A DNA stretch of 64,000 bases from contig NZ_FXZC01000004.1 of assembly GCF_900169275.1 (NCBI RefSeq), forward strand, positions 434,001-498,000. Reading direction: 5' to 3'. The stretch is from Brevibacterium casei CIP 102111 (GTDB lineage Bacteria > Actinomycetota > Actinomycetes > Actinomycetales > Brevibacteriaceae). Positions 18,189 to 27,146 of this stretch are shown piece by piece. The notes beneath the pieces were generated by a model that saw only the letters and a program-made list of their open reading frames with translations, had not been told where the DNA came from and did not search any database. The position numbers and the translations under genes were made by a program. Position 1 is the first letter of the stretch; each line of letters starts with the position of its first letter.

Positions 18189-19925
18189 ATGGCGACATCA
18201 CGCACGTCCGGGCGTCGGTCGGTGCCCTTGGCGCGGCGGCTCTTCGTCCTCCAGCTCGTCCTCATCGTCGCCGTGTGCGCGGTCCTCAGCGTCACCAGCT
18301 ACCTCACCGCCCGTGACTCCGCGCGGGATGCGACCGCGGACCGGGTCCTCAGCATCGCCGAGACCCTGGCCAACGACCCCTTCGTCGCCGAGGCGGTGAC
18401 CGGCCCCGACCCGTCCGCCCGGCTCCAGCCGTATGCGCAGACCGTCGTCGACACCGCCGACGTCGACTTCGTGACGATCATGGACCGCGACCGCACCCGC
18501 TACACCCACCCGGATCTCGACGAGATCGGCCGGCCCTACATCGGCAGCATCGACACCGCCCTGACCGGGCGGGCCGAGACCGAGGAGTACGTCGGCACCC
18601 TCGGTCCCTCGGTGCGGGCGATCGTCCCCATCGTCGACGACACCGGTGCGGTCACCGCGATGGTCGCCGTCGGCGTCACCCTCGAGACGATCTCGCTCAC
18701 CCACGCCGCGGCGCTGCCGCAGATCCTCATCATCGCCGCCGTCGCCATCGCCCTCGGCGGGCTCGGCGCGTGGATCCTCAGCCGCTACCTCCGCCGTGTC
18801 ACCCTCGGCTACGGGCCCGAGGAGCTCAAACGGCTCTTCGCGTTCTACGACTCCGCGCTCCATTCGCTCCGTGAGGGGCTCATCCTCGTCGACGACCGGG
18901 GACAGCTCGTCCTCTACAACGATGAGGCCGCCGCCCTCCTCGACCTGCCCCGTCCCACCGACGATGAGCCGGTTCCCCTCGTCGAGGTGGCCCTGCCGAC
19001 CTCGATCCGTGACCTCCTCGACTCCGGTCGGGTCGCCGTCGACGAAACCCACCTCACCGCCGATCGCGTCCTCGTCCTCAACCAGAAGCGGGCCACACAG
19101 CCTCACGATCGCGCTTCCCGGCAGGGGGAGGCTTCCGCGGCGAGCGGCACCGTCGTCACCCTGCGCGACCGCACGGACCTCACCGAACTCACCGACGAGC
19201 TCGAGACGATGCGGACCCTCTCCGAGGCGCTGCGCGCGCAGACCCATGAGCACGCCAACCGCATGCACACCGTCTCGACGCTCATCGAACTCGGCCGCAC
19301 CGCCGAGGCAGTCGACTTCGCCGTCCGCGACGAACAGGAGTCCCAGCGGCTCACCGACACCTTCGTCGGCTCCCTCGACGAACCCTTCATCACCGCGCTC
19401 ATGGTCGGCAAGGCCGCCCAGGCCCACGAACGCGGTATCGAACTCACCGTCTCCGCGACCGGGGAGCTGCCGCCGGGCAGCCTCGACGCCCGCGATCTCG
19501 TCACGATCGCCGGCAACCTCATCGACAACGCCCTCGACGCCGCCGCGGACTCGGAGGAACGGCACGTGTGGGCGGACTTCGTCGCCGCCGACGGCGAGCT
19601 CATCATCACCATCGCCGACTCCGGTACCGGAATCGACGAGACGGAGATCGAGGCGATGCTCCGCCTCGGCGCCACAGGCAAAGCCGAGGCCGCGCACCCC
19701 GGCGGGCGCGGGTTCGGCCTCGCGCTCGTCCGGCAGGCGGTCGCTCGCCTCGGCGGACAGCTCACGGTCGAATCCGACGGAGGGGCGATCGTCACGGTGA
19801 CGCTGCCCGTGACACGGGCCGACGATCCGGCGGCAGGGAACGGCCGCCTCGGCGAGGGGGATGAGACGACGACGGAGACAGAGACAGTGACAGGGAAGGG
19901 GCGGGAGCGCACCGATGGCCGCTGA
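18189..19925 (+). CDS. CitA/DcuS-type sensor histidine kinase for C4-dicarboxylates or citrate
   Basis: 578 residues from ATG 18189, behind GGAGAGGAGAG. Two membrane segments (about 17-39 and 176-197) enclose an extracytoplasmic PAS-like sensor with RTRYTHPDLDEIG, the signature region that binds carboxylates in CitA/DcuS proteins. A cytoplasmic PAS domain (LILVDDRGQLVLYNDEAAAL) follows, then the H-box QTHEHANRMHTVSTLIELG and a HATPase domain with NLIDNALDAA, DSGTGID and GGRGFGLALV. It autophosphorylates on the H-box histidine in response to ligand and passes phosphate to the regulator encoded next, with which it overlaps by 11 bases. Divergence from dctA indicates that this pair controls dicarboxylate uptake. 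Confidence 0.92.
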   Translation: MATSRTSGRRSVPLARRLFVLQLVLIVAVCAVLSVTSYLTARDSARDATADRVLSIAETLANDPFVAEAVTGPDPSARLQPYAQTVVDTADVDFVTIMDRDRTRYTHPDLDEIGRPYIGSIDTALTGRAETEEYVGTLGPSVRAIVPIVDDTGAVTAMVAVGVTLETISLTHAAALPQILIIAAVAIALGGLGAWILSRYLRRVTLGYGPEELKRLFAFYDSALHSLREGLILVDDRGQLVLYNDEAAALLDLPRPTDDEPVPLVEVALPTSIRDLLDSGRVAVDETHLTADRVLVLNQKRATQPHDRASRQGEASAASGTVVTLRDRTDLTELTDELETMRTLSEALRAQTHEHANRMHTVSTLIELGRTAEAVDFAVRDEQESQRLTDTFVGSLDEPFITALMVGKAAQAHERGIELTVSATGELPPGSLDARDLVTIAGNLIDNALDAAADSEERHVWADFVAADGELIITIADSGTGIDETEIEAMLRLGATGKAEAAHPGGRGFGLALVRQAVARLGGQLTVESDGGAIVTVTLPVTRADDPAAGNGRLGEGDETTTETETVTGKGRERTDGR

Positions 19926-20619
19926 CAACAACGACCTGCGGGTCCTCATCGTCGAGGACGACCCGATGACGGCAGAGGCCCACGCGGACTTCGTCCGGCG
20001 GGTCCCCGGCTTCACGGTGGTCGGGATCAGCCTCGGCGGGACCGCGGCACTCGAGCGCTTCGACGCGCTGACCGCAGAGGGCAGGCCGGTCGACCTCGTC
20101 CTCCTCGACATGAACCTCGTCGACGCCCACGGGTTGGAGGTGGCCAAGCGGATGACGAGTCGGAACACCGGGGTCGACATCATCGCGATCACCGCGGTGC
20201 GGCATCTGCCGGTGATCCGCTCGGCGATCGCGGTGGGGATCACGCAGTACCTCATCAAACCGTTCGCGTTCGCCGCGTTCCGGGAGAAGCTCGAGAACCA
20301 GCGGGCGTTCCGGCAGGGTCTGAGCGGGGGAGGCGAGCTCGCGACGCAGGAGTCGGTCGACAGCGCGCTCAGCGCCCTTAGGTCGGTCGCCCCGGGGCGC
20401 CTGCCCAAGGGGCTCATCGAGGAGACGCTCGAGACGGTCTCGGCGGCGGTGCGGGAGGCACCGGCGCCGGTGTCGGCGACCGAGGTGGGGCGGGCGCTCG
20501 ACCTCTCCCGGGTCACGGTCCGTCGCTACCTCGAACACCTCGTGACCACCCGGCAGGCGGTCAAGCAGCCCCGGCACGGCACCCCGGGCCGCCCGGAGTA
20601 CGAGTACCGCTGGGCGTAG
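19915..20619 (+). CDS. CitB/DcuR-type response regulator
   Basis: 234 residues, start overlapping the kinase gene. The receiver domain shows the acidic pair VEDDP near residue 14, the phospho-acceptor Asp65 in LVLLDMNLVD and the conserved Lys in QYLIKPFAF. The C-terminal part (SATEVGRALDLSRVTVRRYL) is the helix-turn-helix output typical of the CitB class. Phosphorylated by the partner kinase, it should bind near the dctA promoter; tandem GTTCAT repeats there are candidate sites. The final residues PEYEYRWA are characteristic of this subfamily. Confidence 0.92.
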   Translation: MAADNNDLRVLIVEDDPMTAEAHADFVRRVPGFTVVGISLGGTAALERFDALTAEGRPVDLVLLDMNLVDAHGLEVAKRMTSRNTGVDIIAITAVRHLPVIRSAIAVGITQYLIKPFAFAAFREKLENQRAFRQGLSGGGELATQESVDSALSALRSVAPGRLPKGLIEETLETVSAAVREAPAPVSATEVGRALDLSRVTVRRYLEHLVTTRQAVKQPRHGTPGRPEYEYRWA

Positions 20620-20677
20620 GGGCGCGCGGAGAGGACCGCGGCGGCAGGTCACCGTCGGCGCGTCACTGCCTGCTCCC

Positions 20678-22084
20678 TCACTGCAGGGCGCTCAGCCTCG
20701 GCAGGGCTCCGGGGGTCTCGTGGACCGCGGCCTCGAGGTCGTCGAGGAACCGGGTGGCCCACCGGCAGAGACTGTGATCTGCCACCGTCGTCGCCATCGC
20801 CTCGATGCGCGAGTGCGCGTTCGCCGCCTCCGTCGCCACCGCCTCGGCGATCGCGTCCTTGAGCGCATCGCGGTCATGCGGGTTGACGATGAGGGCCTCG
20901 GTGAGCTCATCGGCGGCACCGGCGAACTCCGAGAGGACGAGCACCCCGCCGCGGCCGCGCCGGGCGGCGACATACTCCTTGGCGACGAGGTTCATCCCGT
21001 CGCGCAGCGAGGTCGCGAGCAGGACATCGGCGGTGAGGTACCACTTGACGACGTCGTCGAACGGGTACTCGCGGTGGAGGTAGTGGATGCTCGCCCCGCC
21101 GAGACCGCCGAAATTCCCGTTGATCCGCCCCACCGTCCGTTCGACGTCGGCGCGCAGCTGACGGTAGGCCGGGATCGCCTCACGCGAGGGCACGGCAATC
21201 TGGACGAACCGTGTCGTCGCCGGGTCGAGGGTGCCGTCGTCGAAGAGCTCCTCGACGGCGAGCAGTCGCTCGAGGATCCCCTTCGTGTGGTCGAGTCGGT
21301 CGATGCCGAGGAGCACGGTCTCCGGATCGCCGAGCTCGGATCGGATTCTGGACGGTGCCCCGTCGCGCACGGCGCTCTTCGCGAGCGTGCCGATGCGCTC
21401 GGAGTCGACGGAGACCGGATAGGCGCCGACGATGGTGCCGTCCTCGCGCGGGTCGACGCCGAGGATGCGGGTGCACGCGGCGATGAAGTTCTCGACGTCA
21501 GCCTGTCGTTGGAAGCCGATGACGTCGGCGCCGAGGATGCCCGAGAGCACCTCGGTCCGCCACGGCAGCTGCGCGAAGAGCTCGACGGGCGGGAACGGGA
21601 TGTGCGTGAAGTACCCGAGCCGCACATCGGGCCGCATCGACCGGACGAGTCCGGGAACGAGCTGGAGCTGATAGTCATGGACCCACACGAGCGCATCGGG
21701 TGCCGCCGAGGCGGCGACCTCCTCGGCGAAGCGACGGTTGACCCGCTGGTGGGCCTCCCACCATGACCGTTTGAACTGCGGGGCGACGACATGGTCGTGA
21801 TAGAGCGGCCAGATCGTGCTGTTGGCGAACCCCTCGTAGTGGGATTCCACCTCGTCTGCACTCAGCCGCACGGGGATGAGCGCCATGTCGGACTGCTGCT
21901 CGGGTTCGGTCTCGTCGTCGGCGATGCCGGACCAGCCGACCCACGCGCCGCCGTGGCGCTGGGCGACGGGGGAGAGGGCGGCGACGAGACCGCCGGGAGA
22001 GGACCGCCAGGCGTCGGCGGCCCGCTGGCAGGGCAGCCGGTTGGCGACGACAAGGAACCTGTGGCGCTGTGCTTCTGTGGACAC
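20678..22084 (-). CDS. otsA: Alpha,alpha-trehalose-phosphate synthase (GT20)
   Basis: 468 residues. A GT-B enzyme joining glucose from UDP- or GDP-glucose to glucose-6-phosphate to give trehalose-6-phosphate, an osmoprotectant precursor. The N-terminus VVANRLPCQRAADAWRSSPG has the N-R-L-P and glycine loop of the family. Acceptor and donor motifs HDYQLQLVPGLVR, GYFTHIPFPP, GIDRLDHTKGI and LRDGMNLVAKEYVAAR are all intact, and length is usual for OtsA. No otsB phosphatase is beside it, so the second step must be encoded elsewhere. It is a single-gene unit with a long upstream spacer shared with a divergent stress-type membrane protein. Confidence 0.96.
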   Translation of the reverse strand: MSTEAQRHRFLVVANRLPCQRAADAWRSSPGGLVAALSPVAQRHGGAWVGWSGIADDETEPEQQSDMALIPVRLSADEVESHYEGFANSTIWPLYHDHVVAPQFKRSWWEAHQRVNRRFAEEVAASAAPDALVWVHDYQLQLVPGLVRSMRPDVRLGYFTHIPFPPVELFAQLPWRTEVLSGILGADVIGFQRQADVENFIAACTRILGVDPREDGTIVGAYPVSVDSERIGTLAKSAVRDGAPSRIRSELGDPETVLLGIDRLDHTKGILERLLAVEELFDDGTLDPATTRFVQIAVPSREAIPAYRQLRADVERTVGRINGNFGGLGGASIHYLHREYPFDDVVKWYLTADVLLATSLRDGMNLVAKEYVAARRGRGGVLVLSEFAGAADELTEALIVNPHDRDALKDAIAEAVATEAANAHSRIEAMATTVADHSLCRWATRFLDDLEAAVHETPGALPRLSALQ

Positions 22085-22453
22085 GATGATCTCTCAGCGG
22101 CATCCGGACGGCTGCCGCGATTCTCGGGGCCGGGCGCACCGGGAGGCGCTGCCTGTTCGCGACGAGAATACCGCCATCTACTTTACGTCGTAAATCTGAA
22201 AAAATGAACCCTGGTCGACTTGTCGGTGAATCGGCTTCTCGTGCCCGCCGCATGGGTTTTGTTGGCATTGGGTTCCCGGTGGGATTACAGTGTAAGAAAG
22301 CAGCGAGGCGGCTTGTCTCCATGCTCATCTCCTGGCCCTGGGAACCAAGGCCAGGCCGCTGATCCGCGACATCTGTGAGCTCCTGCGACCGACATGGTCG
22401 CGGCGGGCTCACAGGCCCACCGGATCCCATTATGCAGTTGAAGGAAGTTACCA
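22085..22453. other. Divergent intergenic region with palindrome
   Basis: 369 bases between otsA and the GlsB-like gene. It contains an A+T-richer patch with the small palindrome TTTAC-GTC-GTAAA at 22182-22194, about 100 bases upstream of otsA, which may be an operator or promoter element. Another inverted segment, GTGAGCTCCTGCGACCGAC facing GTCGCGGCGGGCTCAC, lies near 22373-22413 in the leader of the + strand gene. No open reading frame with a ribosome-binding site is convincing. Confidence 0.35.
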
Positions 22454-22726
22454 ATGGGTTTCATCGCTTATCTCATTCTCGGCCTCATCGCCGGTGCCAT
22501 CGCCAAGGCCATTCTGCCCGGTCGGCAGGGCGGCGGCTGGATCGCCACCCTCATCCTCGGCGTCATCGGCGCCCTGGTCGGCGGCTGGCTCGGCGGCCTG
22601 ATCTTCGGCGCTGAGATGAATGCGTTCTTCTCGCTCTCGACGTGGCTGTGCGCCATCGGCGGTTCGATCATCGTCCTCCTCATCTGGGGACTGATCACCG
22701 GTCGTTCGCGCGCGACCAACGCGTGA
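22454..22726 (+). CDS. GlsB/YeaQ/YmgE-family stress membrane protein
   Basis: 90 residues, ATG 22454 behind GAAGGAAG. Three hydrophobic glycine-rich helices are visible: FIAYLILGLIAGAIAKAIL, WIATLILGVIGALVGGWL and LCAIGGSIIVLLIWGLI, with a short loop PGRQGGG between the first two. This is the transglycosylase-associated protein family of small inner-membrane proteins, induced by stress in several bacteria, whose biochemical role is unknown. It is monocistronic here, with an inverted repeat downstream. Confidence 0.85.
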   Translation: MGFIAYLILGLIAGAIAKAILPGRQGGGWIATLILGVIGALVGGWLGGLIFGAEMNAFFSLSTWLCAIGGSIIVLLIWGLITGRSRATNA

Positions 22727-22763
22727 GTCGCTGACCTGTGAACACTTGGTCGCAGGTCATCTC

Positions 22764-22809
22764 GGCGGGCGCGTTCAGTGCACTAAACTGGGCAGTGAAC
22801 GCGCCCGCC
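22764..22809. repeat. 14-bp inverted repeat between glsB-like gene and tetR
   Basis: Perfect arms GGCGGGCGCGTTCA (22764-22777) and its complement (22796-22809) around an 18-base loop that itself starts with the palindrome AGTGCACT, formed with the last arm base. It could be a terminator of the upstream gene or an operator for the TetR gene starting 107 bases further on. The internal palindrome favours a protein-binding component. Confidence 0.5.
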
Positions 22810-22915
22810 GCCGACGCCGGTCCGACGGTTCGGGCACGAACGAGGACCTCGCGACAGATCGCGGTCGGGGTGGCATCGGCCTCCCCGACCGGGATCAGTG
22901 ATTCCAGGAGTAGTA

Positions 22916-23584
22916 ATGGCCCGTCAGCGCTTGCGCCAAGAGGACATCGTCCGGGCGGCGATTGCCTTCATCGATGAGTTCGGTGTGCAATCGCTGTCCA
23001 TGCGCCGACTGGGGATGTCGCTCGAGGTGGAGGCAATGGCCCTGTACAACTATGTCTCGGGACGCGAAGAGCTCGTCTCGCTGGCCGTCGATGAGCTCAT
23101 CGACGATCTCTTCGACGACGAGCTGATGCAGGAGCAGCCCGCATCATGGGAGGCGTTTCTGCGGTTCGTCGCGAACGCAATGCGCGACCTCGCGCTCAGC
23201 CATCCGCGGATGTTCCCGCTCATGATCACCCAACCGCCGGAGGCGCCGTGGCTGCGCCCGCCGCTGCGCAGCGTGCGCTGGGTCGATTATTTCCTCTCCA
23301 CGCTCCAGGACTACGGCTTCTCCGACGACCGTGTCGTCGACGCCTACAAGGCCTTCACGAGCTTCCTCCTCGGTCACCTCGTCCTCGAGGTCTCCGCGCT
23401 CGGCATCGACATCGCCTCCGAGATCGACGACGACGCCGACGGCGGGGAGAGCAGTGAGAGCCTCGGGAACTACCCGACGCTCAACCGCCTCCAGGACATG
23501 CTCGCCGAAGACCACTCCGACCGCGAGTTCGATGACGGCCTCGACGACCTCATCGAACGCATCCGCACGACCAAGGACTCGTGA
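22916..23584 (+). CDS. TetR-family transcriptional regulator (TetR_C-type effector domain)
   Basis: 222 residues from ATG 22916 with AGGAG five bases upstream; an in-frame start at 22898 has no such site. The N-terminal helix-turn-helix reads LRQEDIVRAAIAFIDEFGVQ, SLSMRRLGMSLEVEAMALYNY, the usual DNA-binding block, and the remainder is the helical ligand-binding domain with an acidic C-terminal loop (about residues 180-190). It likely represses itself and perhaps the downstream acyl-CoA dehydrogenase cassette 160 bases away, transcribed in the same direction. The effector cannot be inferred. Confidence 0.88.
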   Translation: MARQRLRQEDIVRAAIAFIDEFGVQSLSMRRLGMSLEVEAMALYNYVSGREELVSLAVDELIDDLFDDELMQEQPASWEAFLRFVANAMRDLALSHPRMFPLMITQPPEAPWLRPPLRSVRWVDYFLSTLQDYGFSDDRVVDAYKAFTSFLLGHLVLEVSALGIDIASEIDDDADGGESSESLGNYPTLNRLQDMLAEDHSDREFDDGLDDLIERIRTTKDS

Positions 23585-23745
23585 CCCGAGCCGCCCCCAC
23601 CGAACGGACCACCGCGCCGACGTCGGCGCGGGCCGCCGACGGCAGCCAGGTGGCGCCGGCCTCACATCATGACGGTCAGGTCCTGACGGGTCCTCGACTG
23701 TCGACTTCGGAACCGCCCCACCGATCGAAGGGATGAGTCCCGCCC

Positions 23746-24798
23746 ATGCACACACCGCTCGTCAGAGCCCTCACCGAACTCACCAAGCCTTGGTACCGGC
23801 CGGGCACCGATTCGCCCCATGAGGACGAATTCCTCAAACTCGTCACGAGCACCGCGCCACTGGCCACGCGACTCGCAGCACTCCAGGGGTTCTGGAACCT
23901 CACCGGCACCTCCTCGGCGCTCAAGCAGTGGGATGCGCTCACCGCGATCGCCTCCGCTGATGTCGCCGTCGCCCGCATGCTCGAACCCCACATCGACGCC
24001 CTCGGCATCCTCGCCGAGGCGGGACACCCCACCCCGGGGCCGGAGTCCTCATGGGGCGTCTTCGCCGCCGAGATCCCCGGCAGAGTCGTCACCGCGACCC
24101 CGGCGGCCGACGGCACGCTCGTCCTCCACGGGGAGAAGGCCTGGTGCTCGCTCGCGACCGAGCTCACCCACGCCATCGTCTCCGTCCGCCTCGGCGAGGC
24201 CCGACAGACCGTGGCCGTCGACCTCACCGGGCCCGGGGTCCACCCCGCCGAGGCGGACTGGCCGGCCCTCGGGCTCGCCGAGATCCCCAGCGGCCCCATC
24301 GTCTTCGACGGCGCGCGTGCCACCGCGGTCGGACCGCCTGAGTGGTACCTGCAGCGGCCCGGGTTCGCGTGGGGCGGCATCCGCGTCGCGGCGTGCTGGT
24401 TCGGCGGGGCGCTCGGGCTCGCCCGCAACGCAGCCCAGCGCCACTTCGGAAGGCCCCAGCCCTCACCCCTGGGGGCGATGACGCTGGGACAGATCGACAC
24501 GGAGATCACGGCCGCCCGCACGGTCCTCGCCCACGCCGCGCAGCTCGCCGGCAGCGGCGACATCGACTCCCACGACGACTCGTGGACCCAGGCCCTGCGC
24601 GTGCGCAACCTCGTCTACCGCGCGTGCCAGCGCATCCAGGAGCTCAGCCGCGAACTCGCCGGTCCCGCAGCGCTCACCGGCGACCGAGAGTTCGCGAAGG
24701 CCGACGCCGACCTCACCGTCTACCTCAGCCAGCACCACGGCCCCCGCGACGAAGCCTCCCTCGGCGAGGCGATCGTCGCCGACGCGACACCACGATGA
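23746..24798 (+). CDS. Acyl-CoA dehydrogenase-like flavoprotein
   Basis: 350 residues. The sequence follows the acyl-CoA dehydrogenase fold: an N-terminal helical part, a middle beta-domain (VVTATPAADGTLVLHGEKAWCSLAT, the flavin-contacting strand region) and a C-terminal helical bundle (GGIRVAACWFGGALGLARNA). It is somewhat shorter than typical ACADs (about 380 residues), and I cannot place the catalytic glutamate with confidence. ACADs oxidise acyl thioesters using FAD and electron-transfer flavoprotein; some biosynthetic members act on carrier-bound substrates. It is the first gene of a tight three-gene unit; its stop overlaps the next start by 4 bases (ATGA). Its substrate is unknown. Confidence 0.8.
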   Translation: MHTPLVRALTELTKPWYRPGTDSPHEDEFLKLVTSTAPLATRLAALQGFWNLTGTSSALKQWDALTAIASADVAVARMLEPHIDALGILAEAGHPTPGPESSWGVFAAEIPGRVVTATPAADGTLVLHGEKAWCSLATELTHAIVSVRLGEARQTVAVDLTGPGVHPAEADWPALGLAEIPSGPIVFDGARATAVGPPEWYLQRPGFAWGGIRVAACWFGGALGLARNAAQRHFGRPQPSPLGAMTLGQIDTEITAARTVLAHAAQLAGSGDIDSHDDSWTQALRVRNLVYRACQRIQELSRELAGPAALTGDREFAKADADLTVYLSQHHGPRDEASLGEAIVADATPR

Positions 24799-26183
24799 CC
24801 TTCACCCACCTCGACGAGACGACCCCGGAGGACGCGTGGGCGGAGGCCGGGGTCGCCGAGCTGCCCCGGTTCGCGCCGGACACCCTGCCGGGCGGGTCCG
24901 TCGTCGTCCTCCTCGCCCACCCCGACGACGAGGCCCTCGGCTGTCCGGGACTGCTCACCCGCCTCGGTGCGGAGGGGCGCGACGTCGATGTCCTTCTGTG
25001 CACGGCTGGGGAGAACTCCCACCCGCAGTCCCCGACGCACACCCCCGAGCAGCTGCGGGAGATCCGCCTTGCCGAGTTCGACTCCGCCCTCACCGGGCTG
25101 GGAGGGTCGATCACGGCGCGGTTCCTCGACCTCGGCGACGGTGGGCTTCCGGCCCGGTATGAGGAGATCCTCGCCGAGGTGGACGCCGCCGTCTCCGCCC
25201 TGCCCGCCCCGGTGACGATCGTCGCTCCGTACAGCCGTGACGGCCACGGCGACCACGAGACCCTCGGGCGGGCGGCCCTCGAGGTCGGTCGGCGGCGGTC
25301 GGCGACGGTGCTCGAGTTCCCCATCTGGTACTGGCATTGGGCCGACCCCACCGACCGTGCGTGGCGGGAGTGGGCGTTCCTCCCCGATCCGGCGGGCCTC
25401 GACCGGCAGGGACTGTGGGCGCACTATCCCTCGCAGATCCGACCGCTGTCGGACCGGCCCGGAGACGAGGCGATCCTCCCGGCAGAGTTCCTCGCGCACT
25501 TCGCCCGCGGCGGGGACACGTTCGCCGTCACCCGCTTCGGATCTGCCGACGACCACACCGGAACCGGTCAGGTGCGGGAGACGAACGATGCCCGCACCGC
25601 CGAGGCGGTCTTCGATCGCGTGCACACCGAACGACCCGACCCGTGGGAGGTGCGCACCTCGGCCTACGAGATCGCCAAACGCCGCGCCCTCATCGCCGCC
25701 CTGCCGGAGGGCCAGTTCGACCACATCATCGAGATCGGCTGCTCGATCGGCGAGCTCAGCCGTGCCCTCGCCGAGGTCGCCGACCACGTCACCGCGGTCG
25801 ACGCGAGTTCCGCAGCGCTCGCCGAGGCGCGTCGCCGGCATTCCGGGCACGGCATCGACTTCGTCCACGGCACCCTGCCCGAGGACTGGCCGGCCGGCCG
25901 CTTCGACGCCGTCGTCCTCGCCGAGACCGGCTACTACCTCACACCCGGGCAGCTCGAGCAGACCCTCGACCGGATCGCGGAGTCGACCCGCGACGACTTC
26001 ATCCTCGTCCTCTGCCACTGGACCGGGGAGATCGAGGACTGGCCGCTCGACGCCGCACAGGTCCACGCGATCTGCCTCGACCGCTGGCCGGATGCCCTTC
26101 GCCTCCACCACGATGTCGGCGAGTACCGGCTCGACGTCCTCCACGTCTCCCGCACGGTGCGCGTCGGAGGGGAGGAGGCGTGA
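24795..26183 (+). CDS. Fused PIG-L family deacetylase / SAM-dependent methyltransferase
   Basis: 462 residues from ATG 24795. Residues about 30-240 are a LmbE/PIG-L zinc deacetylase: VVVLLAHPDDEALG carries the A-H-P-D-D-E metal and base motif, and SRDGHGDHETLG supplies the third metal histidine. PIG-L enzymes remove N-acetyl groups from GlcNAc conjugates such as those in mycothiol or glycolipids. Residues about 290-440 are a class I methyltransferase with FDHIIEIGCSIGELSRALAE as motif I and FDAVVLAETGYYL as the later strand. The active-site residues of the deacetylase look intact. Coupled by overlaps to the ACAD upstream and the glycosyltransferase downstream, it probably modifies an amino-sugar-bearing metabolite. 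The product is not known. Confidence 0.85.
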   Translation: MTFTHLDETTPEDAWAEAGVAELPRFAPDTLPGGSVVVLLAHPDDEALGCPGLLTRLGAEGRDVDVLLCTAGENSHPQSPTHTPEQLREIRLAEFDSALTGLGGSITARFLDLGDGGLPARYEEILAEVDAAVSALPAPVTIVAPYSRDGHGDHETLGRAALEVGRRRSATVLEFPIWYWHWADPTDRAWREWAFLPDPAGLDRQGLWAHYPSQIRPLSDRPGDEAILPAEFLAHFARGGDTFAVTRFGSADDHTGTGQVRETNDARTAEAVFDRVHTERPDPWEVRTSAYEIAKRRALIAALPEGQFDHIIEIGCSIGELSRALAEVADHVTAVDASSAALAEARRRHSGHGIDFVHGTLPEDWPAGRFDAVVLAETGYYLTPGQLEQTLDRIAESTRDDFILVLCHWTGEIEDWPLDAAQVHAICLDRWPDALRLHHDVGEYRLDVLHVSRTVRVGGEEA

Positions 26184-26944
26184 TGATCGACCACGTCGCC
26201 GTCGTCGTTCCCGCCCACAACGAGGAAGCGGAGATCCTCGGCTGCCTCACCGCGCTCGTCGCCGCCGTCGAGGCCGCGAGCCCCCTGTCCTCTGTGCAGA
26301 TCATCGCCGTCGCCGACAGATGCGCCGACGGCACCGCCGACCTCATCGAGCGCTTCGCCGCCAGGCACCCCGTCGTCACTCCTATGACCGTGCCCTTCGG
26401 CAACGTCGGCCGCGCCCGCGACGCCGGGGCACAGGCGGCACTCGATGCGATCGCCGCGGTCAATGCCGACGAGGCTGTGCTCGAGCGCACGTGGCTCGTC
26501 TTCACCGACGCGGACACCCGGGTGCCCGAGAACTGGATCACCGCGCACCTCGACCATGCCGGACAGGGCGCGGACTGTGTCGTCGGCACCGTCGAACCCC
26601 GGGCCGACGTCGGCAACGACGACCTCATCGAGGCATGGTTCGCCGCGCACCACCTCGGCGAGGGACACGACCACGTGTTCGGAGCGAACCTCGGGATCCG
26701 GGGCTCCCACTTCGTACGGATCGGCGGATGTCCGCCGCTGCGCCTCGGCGAGGACGTCGCGATGGTCCACGCCGTGACCGCGGTCGGGGGCACCATCCGG
26801 CGGACCGACGACTGCCGGGTCGTCACCTCGGCGCGGATGCTCGGTCGCTGCCACGGAGGATTCAGCACCTACCTGCGGGAGCTCGCCGACGAGACGGACG
26901 GCCGCCTCGGCGACATCGATGCTGAGAAGTCCCACGCAGGATGA
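26183..26944 (+). CDS. Glycosyltransferase family 2
   Basis: 253 residues from ATG 26183 (TGATG overlap with the previous stop; GTG 26180 is an alternative). The GT-A core is clear: HVAVVVPAHNEEAEILGCL, VADRCADGTADLIERF, VGRARDAGAQAAL, and FTDADTRVPENWI with the D-x-D aspartates. FGANLGIRGSHFVRIGG and LGEDVAMVHAV make up the acceptor side. No membrane segments are present, so it is a soluble or peripheral cytoplasmic enzyme. As the third gene of the cassette it would attach a sugar that the PIG-L domain could then deacetylate, an order that is inference only. Confidence 0.86.
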   Translation: MIDHVAVVVPAHNEEAEILGCLTALVAAVEAASPLSSVQIIAVADRCADGTADLIERFAARHPVVTPMTVPFGNVGRARDAGAQAALDAIAAVNADEAVLERTWLVFTDADTRVPENWITAHLDHAGQGADCVVGTVEPRADVGNDDLIEAWFAAHHLGEGHDHVFGANLGIRGSHFVRIGGCPPLRLGEDVAMVHAVTAVGGTIRRTDDCRVVTSARMLGRCHGGFSTYLRELADETDGRLGDIDAEKSHAG

Positions 26945-27146
26945 TGTGAGAATCCTGTCGCGTCAGGGGAACTTGGTACGCTGGGGAGAGTTGACTTTTC
27001 AAGAACCGAAATGGAGTGAAGCCGCACGTGGGAACCACCGCGGATATGGGGTCGTCGTCCGACGACCCCGGCGACTGTTGGATTTGTGAACTGAGCGCGC
27101 ATCGTCGCGCCTCTGATCGGCCGGCCGGGGCGGGGGTGAGCGCCCC
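26945..27146 (+). promoter_or_regulatory. Structured leader upstream of the CNNM genes
   Basis: This 202-base spacer holds three hairpins in the direction of the next gene. One is a 9-bp stem GGGGTCGTC/GACGACCCC (27048-27056 with 27061-27069), one is a GCGCG/CGCGC hairpin around 27095-27110, and one is a 6-bp stem GGGGCG/CGCCCC (27127-27132 with 27141-27146). The loop of the last holds the Shine-Dalgarno GGGGTGAG, and its base abuts the ATG. TTGACT at 26991 is promoter-like. I could not match it to the M-box or yybP-ykoY consensus. Confidence 0.45.

Noticed and set aside
26945..27146. M-box or yybP-ykoY riboswitch before the CNNM genes
   Set aside because: Neither consensus core could be aligned; kept only as an unclassified structured leader.
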